Shown: positions 1-8,421, numbered from the stretch's first letter. The stretch: 35,865 nucleotides of DNA from Streptomyces nanshensis (GCF_001751255.1 NZ_LJGW01000348.1:1-35865); one strand, 5' to 3'. Translations and numbers: made by a program. The notes: generated by a model from the sequence alone, not told the origin.

Positions 1-134
1 GGCCGGCGGGCGCGGCCGGCGGAGCCGAACAGTCCGGTGCCCAGGGCAACTCGGCGCCGCCCGTACAGCCCGCGCCCACGGCCGCGCGTCAGCCCGGCCA
101 CTCCGTACAGGCCGAGCCCGGGAAGGGTCATCCG

Positions 135-545
135 ATGCGCCAGGTGCGCAGGCTGCGCCTGGTCGGCGTCAGCGGGGCGGTGCCACGGGCACGGGACTTC
201 GTACGCCAGGCGCTGCAGGACTGGGGCTGGCTGCCCGCCGCCACCGGCGACCAGCGCGCCGCCGCCGAGGACGTCCTGCTGGTCGTCTCGGAGCTCGTCA
301 CCAACGCCTGTCTGCACGCGGACGGTCCCGAGGAGCTGCGCGTCGGCAGCGGCACCGAGGTGCTGCGCCTGGAGATCGTCGACCAGGGCAGCGGATCGCC
401 CTCGCCGCGCACACCGCACCGGGCCGGACGCCCGGGCGGGCACGGCATGTTCATCGTCCAGCGGCTCTGCCTGGACTGGGGCGTGGTCCGCAATCCCGAG
501 GGCATGGGCAAGACCGTCTGGGCGGAACTGGCGGCGCCGGGCTGA
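135..545 (+). CDS. ATP-binding protein, HATPase_c (anti-sigma factor / RsbW-like) domain
   Basis: A 136-residue GHKL-type ATPase domain. The N-box is visible as VSELVTNACLHA (about residues 52-63), followed by the G1 motif VDQGSG and the G2-like stretch GGHGMFIVQRL near residue 105. Streptomyces has many such stand-alone domains acting as anti-sigma or serine kinase regulators; the partner cannot be told from this window. The ATG at 135 has a fair ribosome binding site (GGAAGGG, 7 nt spacing). The same frame is open to the left edge and encodes a Pro/Ala/Gly-rich stretch with no other start codon, so the real protein may be longer and begin outside the window. It converges on the dipeptidase gene, only 50 bp away. 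The domain is clear; the start is not. Confidence 0.8.
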   Translation: MRQVRRLRLVGVSGAVPRARDFVRQALQDWGWLPAATGDQRAAAEDVLLVVSELVTNACLHADGPEELRVGSGTEVLRLEIVDQGSGSPSPRTPHRAGRPGGHGMFIVQRLCLDWGVVRNPEGMGKTVWAELAAPG

Positions 546-552
546 CCGCGCG

Positions 553-571
553 CCCTGGCGCACGACCAGGG
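553..571. terminator. Short hairpin between convergent genes
   Basis: CCCTGG (553-558) pairs with CCAGGG (566-571) around a 7-nt loop, inside the 50-bp gap between the ATP-binding protein and the dipeptidase, which run towards each other. There is no T-run, as usual in high-GC actinomycetes. A 6-bp stem is modest. Confidence 0.4.
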
Positions 572-595
572 TCCGTCCGGTTCCGACTCGGGTCG

Positions 596-1792
596 TCAGC
601 CGTCCAGTGCGTCGATCGTCGCCACCGACGGGCCGCGGCGGCCCCGCAGTTCACGTGCGACCGCCTCCGCGTCGCCCAGCACCCGTACCGCGTTGCGCCA
701 CGTCAGCTTCGCGAGGTCCGCCTCCGACCAGTTGCGGCGCAGCAGTTCGGCGACGAGGTTGGGATAGCCGGAGACGTCCTCCAGTTGCGACGGCAGGAAT
801 GCCGTGCCGTCGTAGTCGCCGCCGATGCCCAGATGGTCGATGCCCGCGGCCTCGCGCATATGGTCCAGATGGTCCGCGACGGTGGCCGCGTCGGCGTCCG
901 GACGCGGGTGCTCCCGCTCGAACTCCCGCTGTACGCGCATGCCGTGCTCGCCGGTGTCCAGCGGATGGAGGCCGTGCGCCCGCATGTTCTCGTCGGCGGC
1001 CTGCGTCCAGGCGACGGCCTCCGGCAGGACGAACTTCGGCACGAACGTCGCCATCGCCACACCGCCGTTGCCCGGCAGCGCCTCCAGCACGTCGTCCGGG
1101 ACGTTGCGCGGATGGCCGCACACGGCGCGTGCCGAGGAGTGCGAGAAGATCACGGGCGCCTCGCTCACGCGCAGCGCGTCCCGCATGGTGTCCGCCGCGA
1201 CATGGGAGAGGTCGACGAGCATGCCCGTACGGTTCATCTCACCTACGACCTCCTCGCCGAAGCGGGTGAGGCCGCCGTGCCGGGGCTCGTCCGTCGCCGA
1301 GTCCGCCCAGTCGGTGTTGTCGTTGTGCGTGAGCGTCATGTAGCGCACGCCCAGTTCGTACAGGGCGCGCAGCGTGGCCAGCGAGTTGGCGATCGAGTGG
1401 CCGCCCTCGGCGCCCATCAGCGAGGCGATGCGGCCCTCGGAGCGTGCCGCCTCCATCTCCTCGGCGCTCGTCGCGAGCCGCAGGTCCTGCGGGTAGCGCG
1501 CCGCCAACTGCCGTACGACGTCGATCTGTTCGAGGCAGGCGCTCACCGCGGCGTCCCCGGCCAGCTCCGTGCTCACGTACACCGACCAGAACTGGGCGCC
1601 GACGCCGCCGGAGCGCAGCCGCGGGATGTCGGTGTGCAGATGGGCCGACTGGTCGCGGGAGATGTCGCGTTGCGCGATGTCGTAGGCGACCTGCATGCGC
1701 AGCGCCCACGGCAGGTCGTTGTGGCCGTCCACCACGGGGTGTTCGGCGAGCAGTTCGCGGGCGCGGGCCAGGAGCCCGGCGTCCGCCGCCAT
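596..1792 (-). CDS. Dipeptidase, peptidase M19 (renal dipeptidase family)
   Basis: A 398-residue zinc dipeptidase that hydrolyses dipeptides. The binuclear metal ligands of the M19 family are all present: H24 and D26 in DGHNDLPW, E129 in MGAEGGHS, H197 in DLSHVA and H218 in IFSHSS; the late motif GIGGDYDG is also intact. Length fits the family. No signal peptide is evident, so it is probably cytoplasmic. The ATG overlaps the purE stop codon (TGATG, one shared base), so it is the third gene of a purK-purE-dipeptidase operon and probably translationally coupled. The link to purine synthesis is not obvious; peptide recycling is the simplest role. Confident call. Confidence 0.93.
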   Translation of the reverse strand: MAADAGLLARARELLAEHPVVDGHNDLPWALRMQVAYDIAQRDISRDQSAHLHTDIPRLRSGGVGAQFWSVYVSTELAGDAAVSACLEQIDVVRQLAARYPQDLRLATSAEEMEAARSEGRIASLMGAEGGHSIANSLATLRALYELGVRYMTLTHNDNTDWADSATDEPRHGGLTRFGEEVVGEMNRTGMLVDLSHVAADTMRDALRVSEAPVIFSHSSARAVCGHPRNVPDDVLEALPGNGGVAMATFVPKFVLPEAVAWTQAADENMRAHGLHPLDTGEHGMRVQREFEREHPRPDADAATVADHLDHMREAAGIDHLGIGGDYDGTAFLPSQLEDVSGYPNLVAELLRRNWSEADLAKLTWRNAVRVLGDAEAVARELRGRRGPSVATIDALDG

Positions 1793-2328
1793 CAGTTGCC
1801 CCCGAACCCGAAGCCGGTCCGGCCCGCCTCGACCTTGCTGCGCAGCCGGCGGCCCTTCTCGGTGGCCTCCTCGTTCAGCTCCTCCTGGAACCGCCGCATG
1901 CGCTCCTGGAGTTCGGAATCGTGCGCGGCGAGCATCCGTACGGCCAGCAGGCCCGCGTTGCGCGCGCCGCCGACCGAGACCGTCGCCACGGGCACGCCCG
2001 CGGGCATCTGCACGATCGACAACAGCGAGTCCATGCCGTCCAGATACTTCAGCGGCACCGGCACCCCGATCACCGGCAGCGGCGTCGTCGAGGCGAGCAT
2101 GCCCGGCAGATGGGCCGCGCCGCCGGCGCCCGCGATGATCACGCGCAGCCCGCGCGCCACGGCCTCCTCGCCGTACGCCACCATCTCGCGCGGCATGCGG
2201 TGCGCGGAGACGACGTCGGCCTCGAAGGGGACCTCGAACTCATCGAGCGCCTTGGCCGCTTCCTCCATGACCGGCCAGTCGGAGTCGGAGCCCATGACGA
2301 GGCCGGCGAGCGGGGTTGCTTTCGTCAT
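1792..2328 (-). CDS. purE: N5-carboxyaminoimidazole ribonucleotide mutase PurE
   Basis: Class I PurE, 178 residues. It converts N5-CAIR made by PurK into CAIR in de novo purine synthesis. The phosphate-binding motif GSDSDW is at residues 13-18 and SAHRMP at 41-46 contains the catalytic His43; [11 protein letters not shown] follows in the middle of the protein. The ATG lies inside the purK stop (ATGA, 4-nt overlap), which fixes the start; longer upstream reading of the same frame is a shadow of purK. Class I enzymes form octamers in the cytoplasm. Paired with purK as expected for the two-step bacterial route. Confidence 0.96.
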   Translation of the reverse strand: MTKATPLAGLVMGSDSDWPVMEEAAKALDEFEVPFEADVVSAHRMPREMVAYGEEAVARGLRVIIAGAGGAAHLPGMLASTTPLPVIGVPVPLKYLDGMDSLLSIVQMPAGVPVATVSVGGARNAGLLAVRMLAAHDSELQERMRRFQEELNEEATEKGRRLRSKVEAGRTGFGFGGN

Positions 2329-3551
2329 TCGCTGATCGTTCCTCGCAGATATCCGGCGGCGTGTGCGGCCCGTTCGCGTACGTCGGCCAGGTCGTCGCCG
2401 TAGGTGTTGACGTGGCCGACCTTGCGACCGGGCTTCACGTCCTTGCCGTACATGTGGATCTTCAACTGCGGGTCGCGGGCCATGCAGTGGCGGTACGCGG
2501 CGTACATGTCCGGGTAGTCGCCGCCGAGCACGTTGGCCATGACCGTCCAGCGGGCGCGGGCGCGCGGGTCGCCGAGCGGCAGGTCGAGCACCGCCCGCAG
2601 ATGGTTGGCGAACTGCGAGGTGACGGCGCCGTCCTGGGTCCAGTGGCCGGAGTTGTGGGGGCGCATCGCCAACTCGTTGACCAGCACCCGCCCGTCGCGC
2701 GTCTCGAACAGCTCGACCGCCATGTGCCCGACGACGCCCAGCTCTTGGGCGATCCGCAGCGCCAACTCCTGTGCGACCACGGCCCGTTCGGCGTCCAGAC
2801 CGGGCGCGGGCGCGATCACCGTGTCGCACACGCCGCCGACCTGTACGGACTCCACGACGGGATAGGCGACGGCCTGGCCGTGCGGCGAGCGGACCACGCA
2901 GGCGGCCAGCTCACGCGCGAAGTCGACCTTCTCCTCGGCCAGTACCTGCACTCCGGCCCGGAACGGCACGGCCGCCTCGTCCCGCGTACGGACGACCCAC
3001 ACGCCCTTGCCGTCGTAGCCGCCGCGCACGGTCTTGAGCACGACGGGCACGGGGAACACGGGGGACACGGGGGAGGAGCCGTCCCCGTCCGCGCTCGCAC
3101 TCGTGCCGTCGTCCGCCGCCGGTCCCGCCGCGAGCTCCGCTGCGAGTTCCGCCGCGAAGGCCGCCACGTCCGCCGGGTCCCGTACGACGCGGTGCCGCGG
3201 ACAGGGCACCCCGGCTTGCGTCAGGCGTGCCCGCATGACGCCCTTGTCCTGGGCGTGCTTCAGCGCCTCGGGACCGGGCCGTACCGGCACCCCCTCCGCC
3301 TCCAGCGCACGCAGATGCTCCGTCGGCACATGCTCGTGGTCGAAGGTGATCACGTCGCAGCCCCGCGCGAACTCCCGCAGGGTGGCGAGGTCGCGGTGGT
3401 CGCCGACCACGACGTCGCTCGCGGCCAGCGCCGCGGACTCCTGCGCGCTGGCGGAGAGAAGCCTGAATCTGATGCCGAGCGGGATGCCCGCCTCGTGGGT
3501 CATGCGGGCGAGCTGGCCGCCACCGACCATGCCGACTACGGGGAACGTCAC
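2325..3551 (-). CDS. purK: N5-carboxyaminoimidazole ribonucleotide synthetase PurK
   Basis: ATP-grasp enzyme, 408 residues, joining bicarbonate to AIR using ATP. The N-terminal domain begins [11 protein letters not shown] (residues 7-17), with ITFDHEHVP near 68-76; the ATP-grasp part has [12 protein letters not shown] near 172-183, and [13 protein letters not shown] lies towards the C-terminus. Start chosen at GTG 3551 because the conserved domain begins at once and a TACGCT box sits exactly 6 nt upstream, which suggests a leaderless message; the open frame further upstream is not family-like. Residues about 134-168 hold an Ala-, Ser- and Pro-rich insertion not typical of PurK. First gene of the coupled purK-purE-dipeptidase operon. 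Confidence 0.95.
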   Translation of the reverse strand: MTFPVVGMVGGGQLARMTHEAGIPLGIRFRLLSASAQESAALAASDVVVGDHRDLATLREFARGCDVITFDHEHVPTEHLRALEAEGVPVRPGPEALKHAQDKGVMRARLTQAGVPCPRHRVVRDPADVAAFAAELAAELAAGPAADDGTSASADGDGSSPVSPVFPVPVVLKTVRGGYDGKGVWVVRTRDEAAVPFRAGVQVLAEEKVDFARELAACVVRSPHGQAVAYPVVESVQVGGVCDTVIAPAPGLDAERAVVAQELALRIAQELGVVGHMAVELFETRDGRVLVNELAMRPHNSGHWTQDGAVTSQFANHLRAVLDLPLGDPRARARWTVMANVLGGDYPDMYAAYRHCMARDPQLKIHMYGKDVKPGRKVGHVNTYGDDLADVRERAAHAAGYLRGTISE

Positions 3552-3557
3552 AACCTC

Positions 3558-3563
3558 AGCGTA
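3558..3563 (-). promoter_or_regulatory. Candidate -10 box for purK (leaderless)
   Basis: TACGCT on the minus strand followed by the 6-nt spacer GAGGTT and the GTG start. This matches the TAnnnT actinobacterial -10 element at the distance where transcription would begin on or next to the start codon. No good -35 was seen. Confidence 0.5.
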
Positions 3564-3683
3564 TCCGTACGGCGTCCTCCCCCGTAGCGCGGTGTGCGGC
3601 CGGCCCGCACGCCGACGCGCCGCCCGGCGCCACGGCCGCAAGGGACCGCGTCCGGGCGCGCTGCCGGTGCGGAGGCGGGTGGT

Positions 3684-3689
3684 TAGCAT
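3684..3689 (+). promoter_or_regulatory. Candidate -10 box for the GtrA-family gene
   Basis: TAGCAT fits TAnnnT and would give a leader of roughly 37 nt before the ATG at 3733. The -35 region is not convincing. Confidence 0.3.
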
Positions 3690-3732
3690 GTGCCGGGGGA
3701 CGACGACGGCGACGGAACGGGGCAACGGCACG

Positions 3733-4269
3733 ATGGGTGACTGGAGCGCGGCACGCACGCTGAGAGGACTGCGCAGCCGGCTGGAGCGCCTCGTCCGCGA
3801 GGTCGCGAAGTTCGGCGCCGTCGGAGCGGTCGGCTTCCTGGTCAACGTGGCGGTCTTCAACTTGTGCATCCACACGCTGCAGTTGGCGCCGATCCGCTCG
3901 GGCGTGATCTCGCAGGTCGTCGCGATCGGCACCAACTACCTCGGCAACCGCTACTGGACGTACCGGCACACCGACAAGCGCCGCGTGCAGCGCGAGACCG
4001 TGCTGTTCTTCTTCTTCAGCGGCATCGCGCTCGTCATCGAGAACGCCGTGCTCGCGATCTCCCACTACGGCCTCGGCTACACCTCGCCGCTTGCGGACAA
4101 CATCGCGAAGAACGTCATCGGCCTGGGCATCGGCACGCTCTTCCGCTTCTGGACGTACCGGACCTGGGTCTTCCGCTCCGGTTCAGGCCGCGTCCTCACG
4201 GGGTCCGTCTCCGGCGACGGTCTCCCTGCTGAGGAAGAGAGCGAAAACCGGCGGGTGGTGCTGAAGTAG
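3733..4269 (+). CDS. GtrA family membrane protein
   Basis: A 178-residue protein of the GtrA/DPMS family, small four-helix membrane proteins linked to flipping or transfer of polyprenyl-linked sugars. The core FGAVGAVGFLVN starts near residue 32; further hydrophobic stretches lie around SGVISQVVAIG, FFFFSGIALVIENAVLA and NVIGLGIGTLFRFWTY, and the family's aromatic/basic pattern NYLGNRYWTYR and FRFWTYRTWVF is present. Start ATG 3733 (MGDWSA) was preferred; an in-frame ATG at 3688 would add 15 residues but coincides with a -10-like box. The last 28 codons, beyond the conserved core, lie antisense to the 3' end of the sensor kinase gene. It faces away from purK. The sugar substrate is unknown. 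Confidence 0.88.
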   Translation: MGDWSAARTLRGLRSRLERLVREVAKFGAVGAVGFLVNVAVFNLCIHTLQLAPIRSGVISQVVAIGTNYLGNRYWTYRHTDKRRVQRETVLFFFFSGIALVIENAVLAISHYGLGYTSPLADNIAKNVIGLGIGTLFRFWTYRTWVFRSGSGRVLTGSVSGDGLPAEEESENRRVVLK

Positions 4270-5466
4270 CTCCAGCCGGCCGCCGTCGGCCTCCGCGAGA
4301 TCGCGGGCGACGGCGAGACCGAGGCCGGTGGAGTTGTGCCCGCTGACGGTGCGTTCGAAGACGCGTGAGCCCAGCCGCGAGTCGACGCCCGGACCCTCGT
4401 CCGTCACCTCGACGACGACCTGGTTGCCGGTGACGCGGGTACGCAGCGCGACCCGTCCCGCCCCGTGCATCAGCGAGTTCTCGATCAGCGTCGCGAGTAC
4501 ACCGGCGACCGCGCCCGGTGTGCCCACGGCCCGCAGCCGCGGCTTCCCCGACCGTACGATCGCCCGCCCCGCGCCCCGGTACGCGGGCTTCCACTCCTCG
4601 ATCTGCTGCTTGAGCACCTCGTCCAGATCGAAGCCGACGGCCGAAGCGGAGCGCCGGTCACGGGAGTTGGTCAGCAGCCGCTGTACGACGTCGGTCAGCC
4701 GCTCCACCTGCGCGAGCGCGATCGTCGCCTCCTCCTTGACGGTCGTACGGTCCTCGGGGTCGTCGGTGTCGGCGGTCGCGATGATCTCCTCCAGCCGCAT
4801 CGACAGCGCGGTCAGCGGCGTACGGAGCTGGTGCGAGGCGTCCGCGGCGAGCCGGCGCTCGGCGGTCAGCATCCGCCCGATGCGGTCGGCGCTGCCGTCC
4901 AGCACGTCGGCGACGCGGTCGAGTTCGGGCACGCCGTAGCGCCGGTGCCGCGGCCGGGGATCGCCGGAGCCGAGCCGTTCCGCGGTCTCGGCGAGGTCGG
5001 TGAGGGGAGCGGCGACGCGGTGCGCCTGCCGTACGGCGAGGATGGCCGCGGCGGCGACGGCGAGCAGCGCGACGGCGAGGATGATCAGCAGGGTGCGGCC
5101 CAGTTCGTCCTGTACGGAGCTGTATCCCTGCTGCACGGTGATGCGTTCGCCGTGCGCTCCGGACTGTTTCGCCTCGATGACCTTGCCCTCGGGACGCGTG
5201 CCGAGCGTGATGCCCTTCTGGCCGGGGACGTCGATGCGGACATGGCGGTTGCGCGGCACCGCGTTGTCCATCGTCGCGGGGGAGACCGTCTCACCGGCGA
5301 CGATGCGGCTCTCGACGACGGAGACGAGCTGCACGGCCTCGGCCCGTACGCCGTCGCGGGCGCTGTTCTCGATGGAGCGGGACTCGACGAGGATCAGCGA
5401 GATCCCGAAGACGGCGACGACGACGAGCACGACCGCGAGCGTGGAGAGGATCAGCCTGCGGCGCAC
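4183..5466 (-). CDS. Two-component sensor histidine kinase (HAMP-HisKA-HATPase)
   Basis: A 427-residue membrane kinase. TM1 is about residues 5-27, a sensor region of about 95 residues lies outside, TM2 is about 125-145, HAMP about 146-198. The phosphorylated His is H212 in ASHQLRTPL; the N-box is LIENSLMHGAG (N330), with DEGPGV at 356-361 and STGLGLAVA at 379-387. The GTG start has an excellent ribosome binding site (GGAGGG, 6-nt spacing) and an upstream in-frame stop near 5512 rules out longer forms. It follows its response regulator on the same strand after a 200-bp gap. The signal is unknown. The gene's last 87 bp overlap the convergent GtrA-family gene. Confidence 0.93.
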   Translation of the reverse strand: MRRRLILSTLAVVLVVVAVFGISLILVESRSIENSARDGVRAEAVQLVSVVESRIVAGETVSPATMDNAVPRNRHVRIDVPGQKGITLGTRPEGKVIEAKQSGAHGERITVQQGYSSVQDELGRTLLIILAVALLAVAAAAILAVRQAHRVAAPLTDLAETAERLGSGDPRPRHRRYGVPELDRVADVLDGSADRIGRMLTAERRLAADASHQLRTPLTALSMRLEEIIATADTDDPEDRTTVKEEATIALAQVERLTDVVQRLLTNSRDRRSASAVGFDLDEVLKQQIEEWKPAYRGAGRAIVRSGKPRLRAVGTPGAVAGVLATLIENSLMHGAGRVALRTRVTGNQVVVEVTDEGPGVDSRLGSRVFERTVSGHNSTGLGLAVARDLAEADGGRLELLQHHPPVFALFLSRETVAGDGPREDAA

Positions 5467-5582
5467 GGCTCGCCCTCCGGGCGCGGGCGGGACCGGGCGG
5501 GTGCGCGCCGCTCACGCGCCGTCCCGTACGCCCCGTACGACTCCGCGCACCGCCGCCCGTACGACGGCCCGCTCAGCGGCAG

Positions 5583-5626
5583 CGCGTTCAGCGGCAGCGG
5601 AAACGGAAACGGAAACGGAAGCGGCA
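5583..5626. repeat. Short hexamer-type repeat between regulator and kinase genes
   Basis: Between the response regulator and the kinase the DNA becomes simple-sequence: GGAAAC is repeated three times (about 5598-5616) and flanked on both sides by GCGGCAGCG-like units. It lies in the 200-bp gap of this gene pair (5467-5666), which holds no recognisable gene. It may be only slippage DNA. Confidence 0.5.
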
Positions 5627-5666
5627 GCGACCGCGGCGACGGCACCGGCACCCTCGTCCCCGCCTC

Positions 5667-6347
5667 TCAGCTCTTCTCGAAGCGGAAGCCCACACCCCGC
5701 ACGGTGGCGATGTACCGCGGATTGGCCGCGTCGTCGCCGAGCTTCTTGCGGAGCCAGGAGATGTGCATGTCCAGCGTCTTGGTGGACGACCACCAGGTGG
5801 TGTCCCAGACCTCGCGCATGAGCTGGTCGCGTGTGACGACGCGTCCCGCGTCCCGTACCAGCACCCGCAGCAGGTCGAACTCCTTCGCGGTGAGCTGGAG
5901 TTCGTCCTCGCCCATCCACACACGGTGCGAGTCGACGTCGATGCGCACCCCGTGGGTGGCGGGCGGCGCGGCCGGCTCCGCGGCCGTGCCCCGGCGCAGC
6001 AGCGCGCGGACCCGGGCGAGCAGCTCGGCCAGCCGGAACGGCTTGGTCACGTAGTCGTCGGCGCCCGCGTCCAGACCGACGACGGTGTCGACCTCGTCGG
6101 CGCGTGCGGTCAGGACGAGCACGGGGAAGGCGTGGCCCTCGTTGCGCAGCCGGCGGCAGACCTCCAGGCCGTCCATGCTGGGCAGCCCGAGGTCGAGCAC
6201 GACCAGGTCGATGCCTTCCTTCAGGCCGGCGTCGAGGGCCCCCGGACCGTCCTCGCGCACCTCGACCTCGTATCCCTCACGGCGCAGCGCACGGGCCAGG
6301 GGCTCCGAGATCGCGGCGTCATCCTCGGCGAGCAGTACACGGGTCAT
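5667..6347 (-). CDS. OmpR/PhoB family response regulator
   Basis: A 226-residue regulator: receiver domain about 1-115 and winged-helix DNA-binding domain about 130-226. The acidic pocket is E8-D9-D10, the phosphoacceptor is D52 in VLDLGLP, and the conserved Lys is in VTKPFRLAEL near residue 102. The C-terminal end YIATVRGVGFRF is the typical wing. Start ATG 6347 (MTRVLLAEDD) fits the family exactly; an upstream in-frame ATG would add 16 unlikely residues. TACCAT lies 6 nt ahead of this ATG, so the message may be leaderless. It is the upstream gene of the regulator-kinase pair. Targets unknown. Confidence 0.94.
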   Translation of the reverse strand: MTRVLLAEDDAAISEPLARALRREGYEVEVREDGPGALDAGLKEGIDLVVLDLGLPSMDGLEVCRRLRNEGHAFPVLVLTARADEVDTVVGLDAGADDYVTKPFRLAELLARVRALLRRGTAAEPAAPPATHGVRIDVDSHRVWMGEDELQLTAKEFDLLRVLVRDAGRVVTRDQLMREVWDTTWWSSTKTLDMHISWLRKKLGDDAANPRYIATVRGVGFRFEKS

Positions 6348-6353
6348 GCGCCG

Positions 6354-6359
6354 ATGGTA
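6354..6359 (-). promoter_or_regulatory. Candidate -10 box for the response regulator gene (leaderless)
   Basis: TACCAT, a 6-nt spacer, then ATG on the minus strand. A GAGGA sequence 13 nt before the ATG could instead be a distant ribosome binding site, so the leaderless reading is not certain. Confidence 0.4.
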
Positions 6360-6487
6360 GTCCTCGTCGCCGAGCGTAAGGCCGGTCCCCGGCAACCGGC
6401 GCAGATCGTCGGAGATACCAACTCGTTACCTTCGAATTGGCTGGGAATTTACGGCTTGCACCTGTGATCCCGCTCCCATTCCCTTCC

Positions 6488-6514
6488 GTTACGGGCACCC
6501 CCGTGACGTATGGT
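6488..6514 (+). promoter_or_regulatory. Candidate promoter with inverted repeat ahead of the peptide transporter
   Basis: GTTACGGG (6488-6495) and CCCGTGAC (6500-6507) form an inverted repeat with one mismatch, followed immediately by TATGGT (6509-6514), a good TAnnnT -10 box. An operator next to the -10 is plausible. It would imply a leader of about 370 nt before the transporter ATG. Confidence 0.35.
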
Positions 6515-6531
6515 GAGCTGACTTCCGGCGT

Positions 6532-6577
6532 GATCACCCAGGGGGCGGGGCCCCGGCGAGTCAGTGCGGCGGTGATC
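6532..6577. other. Long-range inverted repeat in the transporter leader
   Basis: GATCACC (6532-6538) pairs with GGTGATC (6571-6577), enclosing 32 nt that contain the palindrome GGGGCCCC. With the 6825-6844 hairpin this makes the 542-bp region 6348-6889 the most structured gene-free stretch on the left. No known riboswitch class was recognised and no convincing gene lies there. Confidence 0.35.
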
Positions 6578-6824
6578 CTGTGTCGTCGGCCAACCGCGCC
6601 TCGTGCCGGTGGCCGGCCGGTCCGGCGGCGGACTTCCGCCAGGGGGCGGGGCGAGCACACGCGCGATCAGGCCCCAAGTCGCCGGATCCACAGGAACGTT
6701 CGTACGCAGTGCCTCTCCGTCATCTCCCTGCCTCGGGGACCGTGCGGCGGAAGCGGCACAGCAGTGACATGTCCCCAGCGCCGGGCTCCGCGGTGTGAGA
6801 GAAGCACGCGGGGCTCCCCACGCC

Positions 6825-6844
6825 GCCGGCGGCACCCCGCCGGC
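6825..6844 (+). other. Leader hairpin upstream of the peptide transporter
   Basis: GCCGGCGG (6825-6832) pairs with CCGCCGGC (6837-6844) over a 4-nt loop, 45 nt before the ATG and just ahead of the GAGGAAA ribosome binding site. It could be an attenuator or mRNA stability element. Confidence 0.35.
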
Positions 6845-6889
6845 GCAGGGCACACCGGCCCCCTTCTCGACAGCGAGGAAACCCCCCAC

Positions 6890-8392
6890 ATGGCGTCCAC
6901 AACGTCCAAGGACGCGTCGCAGCAACCGCCTGCGGCCGACGGCAAGACCTTCTTCGGTCACCCCCGCGGTCTTGCCACCCTCTTCATGACGGAGATGTGG
7001 GAGCGCTTCAGCTTCTACGGCATGCGCGCCCTGCTCGTCCTCTATCTGACGGCCGCCGTCGCCGAGGGCGGCATGGGCATGGCCTCGGCGACCGCCGTGG
7101 CGCTCTACTCCGTCTACAACGCCACCGTCTATCTGATGGCGATGCCGGGCGGCTGGCTCGGCGACCGCGTCTGGGGACCGCGCAAGACGGTCTCGATCTC
7201 GGCGTTCGTCATCATGATCGGCCACGCGCTGCTCGCCACCGGCGTGAACGCGCTCTTCTTCGCCGGCCTGGTCTTCATCGGCGTCGGCTCCGGTCTGCTG
7301 AAGGCCAACATCTCCACGATGGTCGGCCACCTCTACGCCGGCCCCAACGACCCCCGCAGGGACGGCGGATTCACCGTCTTCTACATGGGGATCAACGTCG
7401 GCGCCTTCGCCGCCCCGCTGCTGATCGGCTGGGCCGGCCAGAAGGTGAGCTGGCACCTGGGCTTCGGGCTGGCGGCCGTCGGCATGGGCCTGGGCCTGAT
7501 CCAGTTCCTGATCGGCACGCGGCACCTGGCGCCGGAGTCCAGCGTCGTACCGCAGCCGCTGGACGCCATCGACCGCAACAAGGCGATCCGCAACACCGTG
7601 ATAGCCGCGGTCGTGACGGCGATCTTCTACACGGCCGTCGTGCTCGCCGACGTCTTCACCATCGACTGGGTGCTGTGGCCGCTGAGCATCGCCGGACTGG
7701 TGCTGCCGACGTACTACTTCGTACGCATGCGGCGCGACCGCGAGGTGACGGACGACGAGCGCAAGAAGCTCTCCGGCTACATCTGGTTCTTCGTCGCGGC
7801 GGCGATCTTCTGGATGATCTTCGACCAGTCCGGCTCGACGCTGAACCTGTTCGCGGAGAAGAGCACGTCGACCGACCTGGCCGGAATCGAGTTCCCCACG
7901 AGCTGGTTCCAGTCGGTCAACCCGCTCTGGGTCATGATCATCGCCCCGCTTCTCGCGGCGCTGTGGGTCAAGCTCGGCAGCCGCAACCCGGCGACCACGA
8001 CGAAGTTCTCCTTCGGTCTGATCGGCATCGGCGTCTCCTTCGGCGTGATGATGCTCGCCATCGCCTCGGCCTCCGGCGGCGACAAGGTCACGCCGCTGTG
8101 GCTGATCACCGTCTATCTGCTCCAGACCGTCGCCGAGCTGTGCCTCTCGCCGGTCGGGCTGTCGGTGACGACGAAGCTCGCGCCCGCCAAGTACGCGAGC
8201 CAGCTCATGGGCGTGTGGTTCCTGGCGGTCACCGCGGGCGACTGCGTCTTCGCGATCATCCAGCTCGTCCTGGGCGACGCGGCGAGCAGCACCACGGGCT
8301 TCGCGGTGCAGGGCGTCATCGCGGCGCTCGCGGGCTTCGCCTTCTTCGCCGCACGTAAGCGGGTCAACCCGCTGCTGGGCGACGTGAAGTAG
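6890..8392 (+). CDS. Proton-dependent oligopeptide transporter (POT/PTR family, MFS)
   Basis: A 500-residue polytopic transporter importing di- and tripeptides with protons. The family's ExxERFxxYG signature is at 35-44 (MTEMWERFSFYGMR), and the second PTR signature FYMGINVGAF is near residue 164. Many hydrophobic segments run from about residue 45 to the C-terminus, consistent with 12-14 helices. The ATG at 6890 has GAGGAAA about 8 nt upstream and the conserved region starts near residue 21, so longer upstream reading of the same frame is not needed. It is transcribed alone after a long leader and ends in two hairpins. An M19 dipeptidase lies in the same window, but on another operon. Confidence 0.93.
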   Translation: MASTTSKDASQQPPAADGKTFFGHPRGLATLFMTEMWERFSFYGMRALLVLYLTAAVAEGGMGMASATAVALYSVYNATVYLMAMPGGWLGDRVWGPRKTVSISAFVIMIGHALLATGVNALFFAGLVFIGVGSGLLKANISTMVGHLYAGPNDPRRDGGFTVFYMGINVGAFAAPLLIGWAGQKVSWHLGFGLAAVGMGLGLIQFLIGTRHLAPESSVVPQPLDAIDRNKAIRNTVIAAVVTAIFYTAVVLADVFTIDWVLWPLSIAGLVLPTYYFVRMRRDREVTDDERKKLSGYIWFFVAAAIFWMIFDQSGSTLNLFAEKSTSTDLAGIEFPTSWFQSVNPLWVMIIAPLLAALWVKLGSRNPATTTKFSFGLIGIGVSFGVMMLAIASASGGDKVTPLWLITVYLLQTVAELCLSPVGLSVTTKLAPAKYASQLMGVWFLAVTAGDCVFAIIQLVLGDAASSTTGFAVQGVIAALAGFAFFAARKRVNPLLGDVK

Positions 8393-8421
8393 CCCCGCAG
8401 GGCACACGCCTCGGAAAGCCC

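Noticed and set aside
37..1269. 410-residue rightward reading frame over the ATP-binding and dipeptidase genes
   Set aside because: Arg/Pro-rich, family-less translation overlapping two clear genes; a high-GC shadow frame.
2329..2829. Longer PurE start giving 345 residues
   Set aside because: It would overlap purK in another frame; the ATGA overlap and conserved start fix PurE at 2328.
6580..6798. 72-residue frame in the transporter leader
   Set aside because: No ribosome binding site, no recognisable domain, and several overlapping frames of the same quality.
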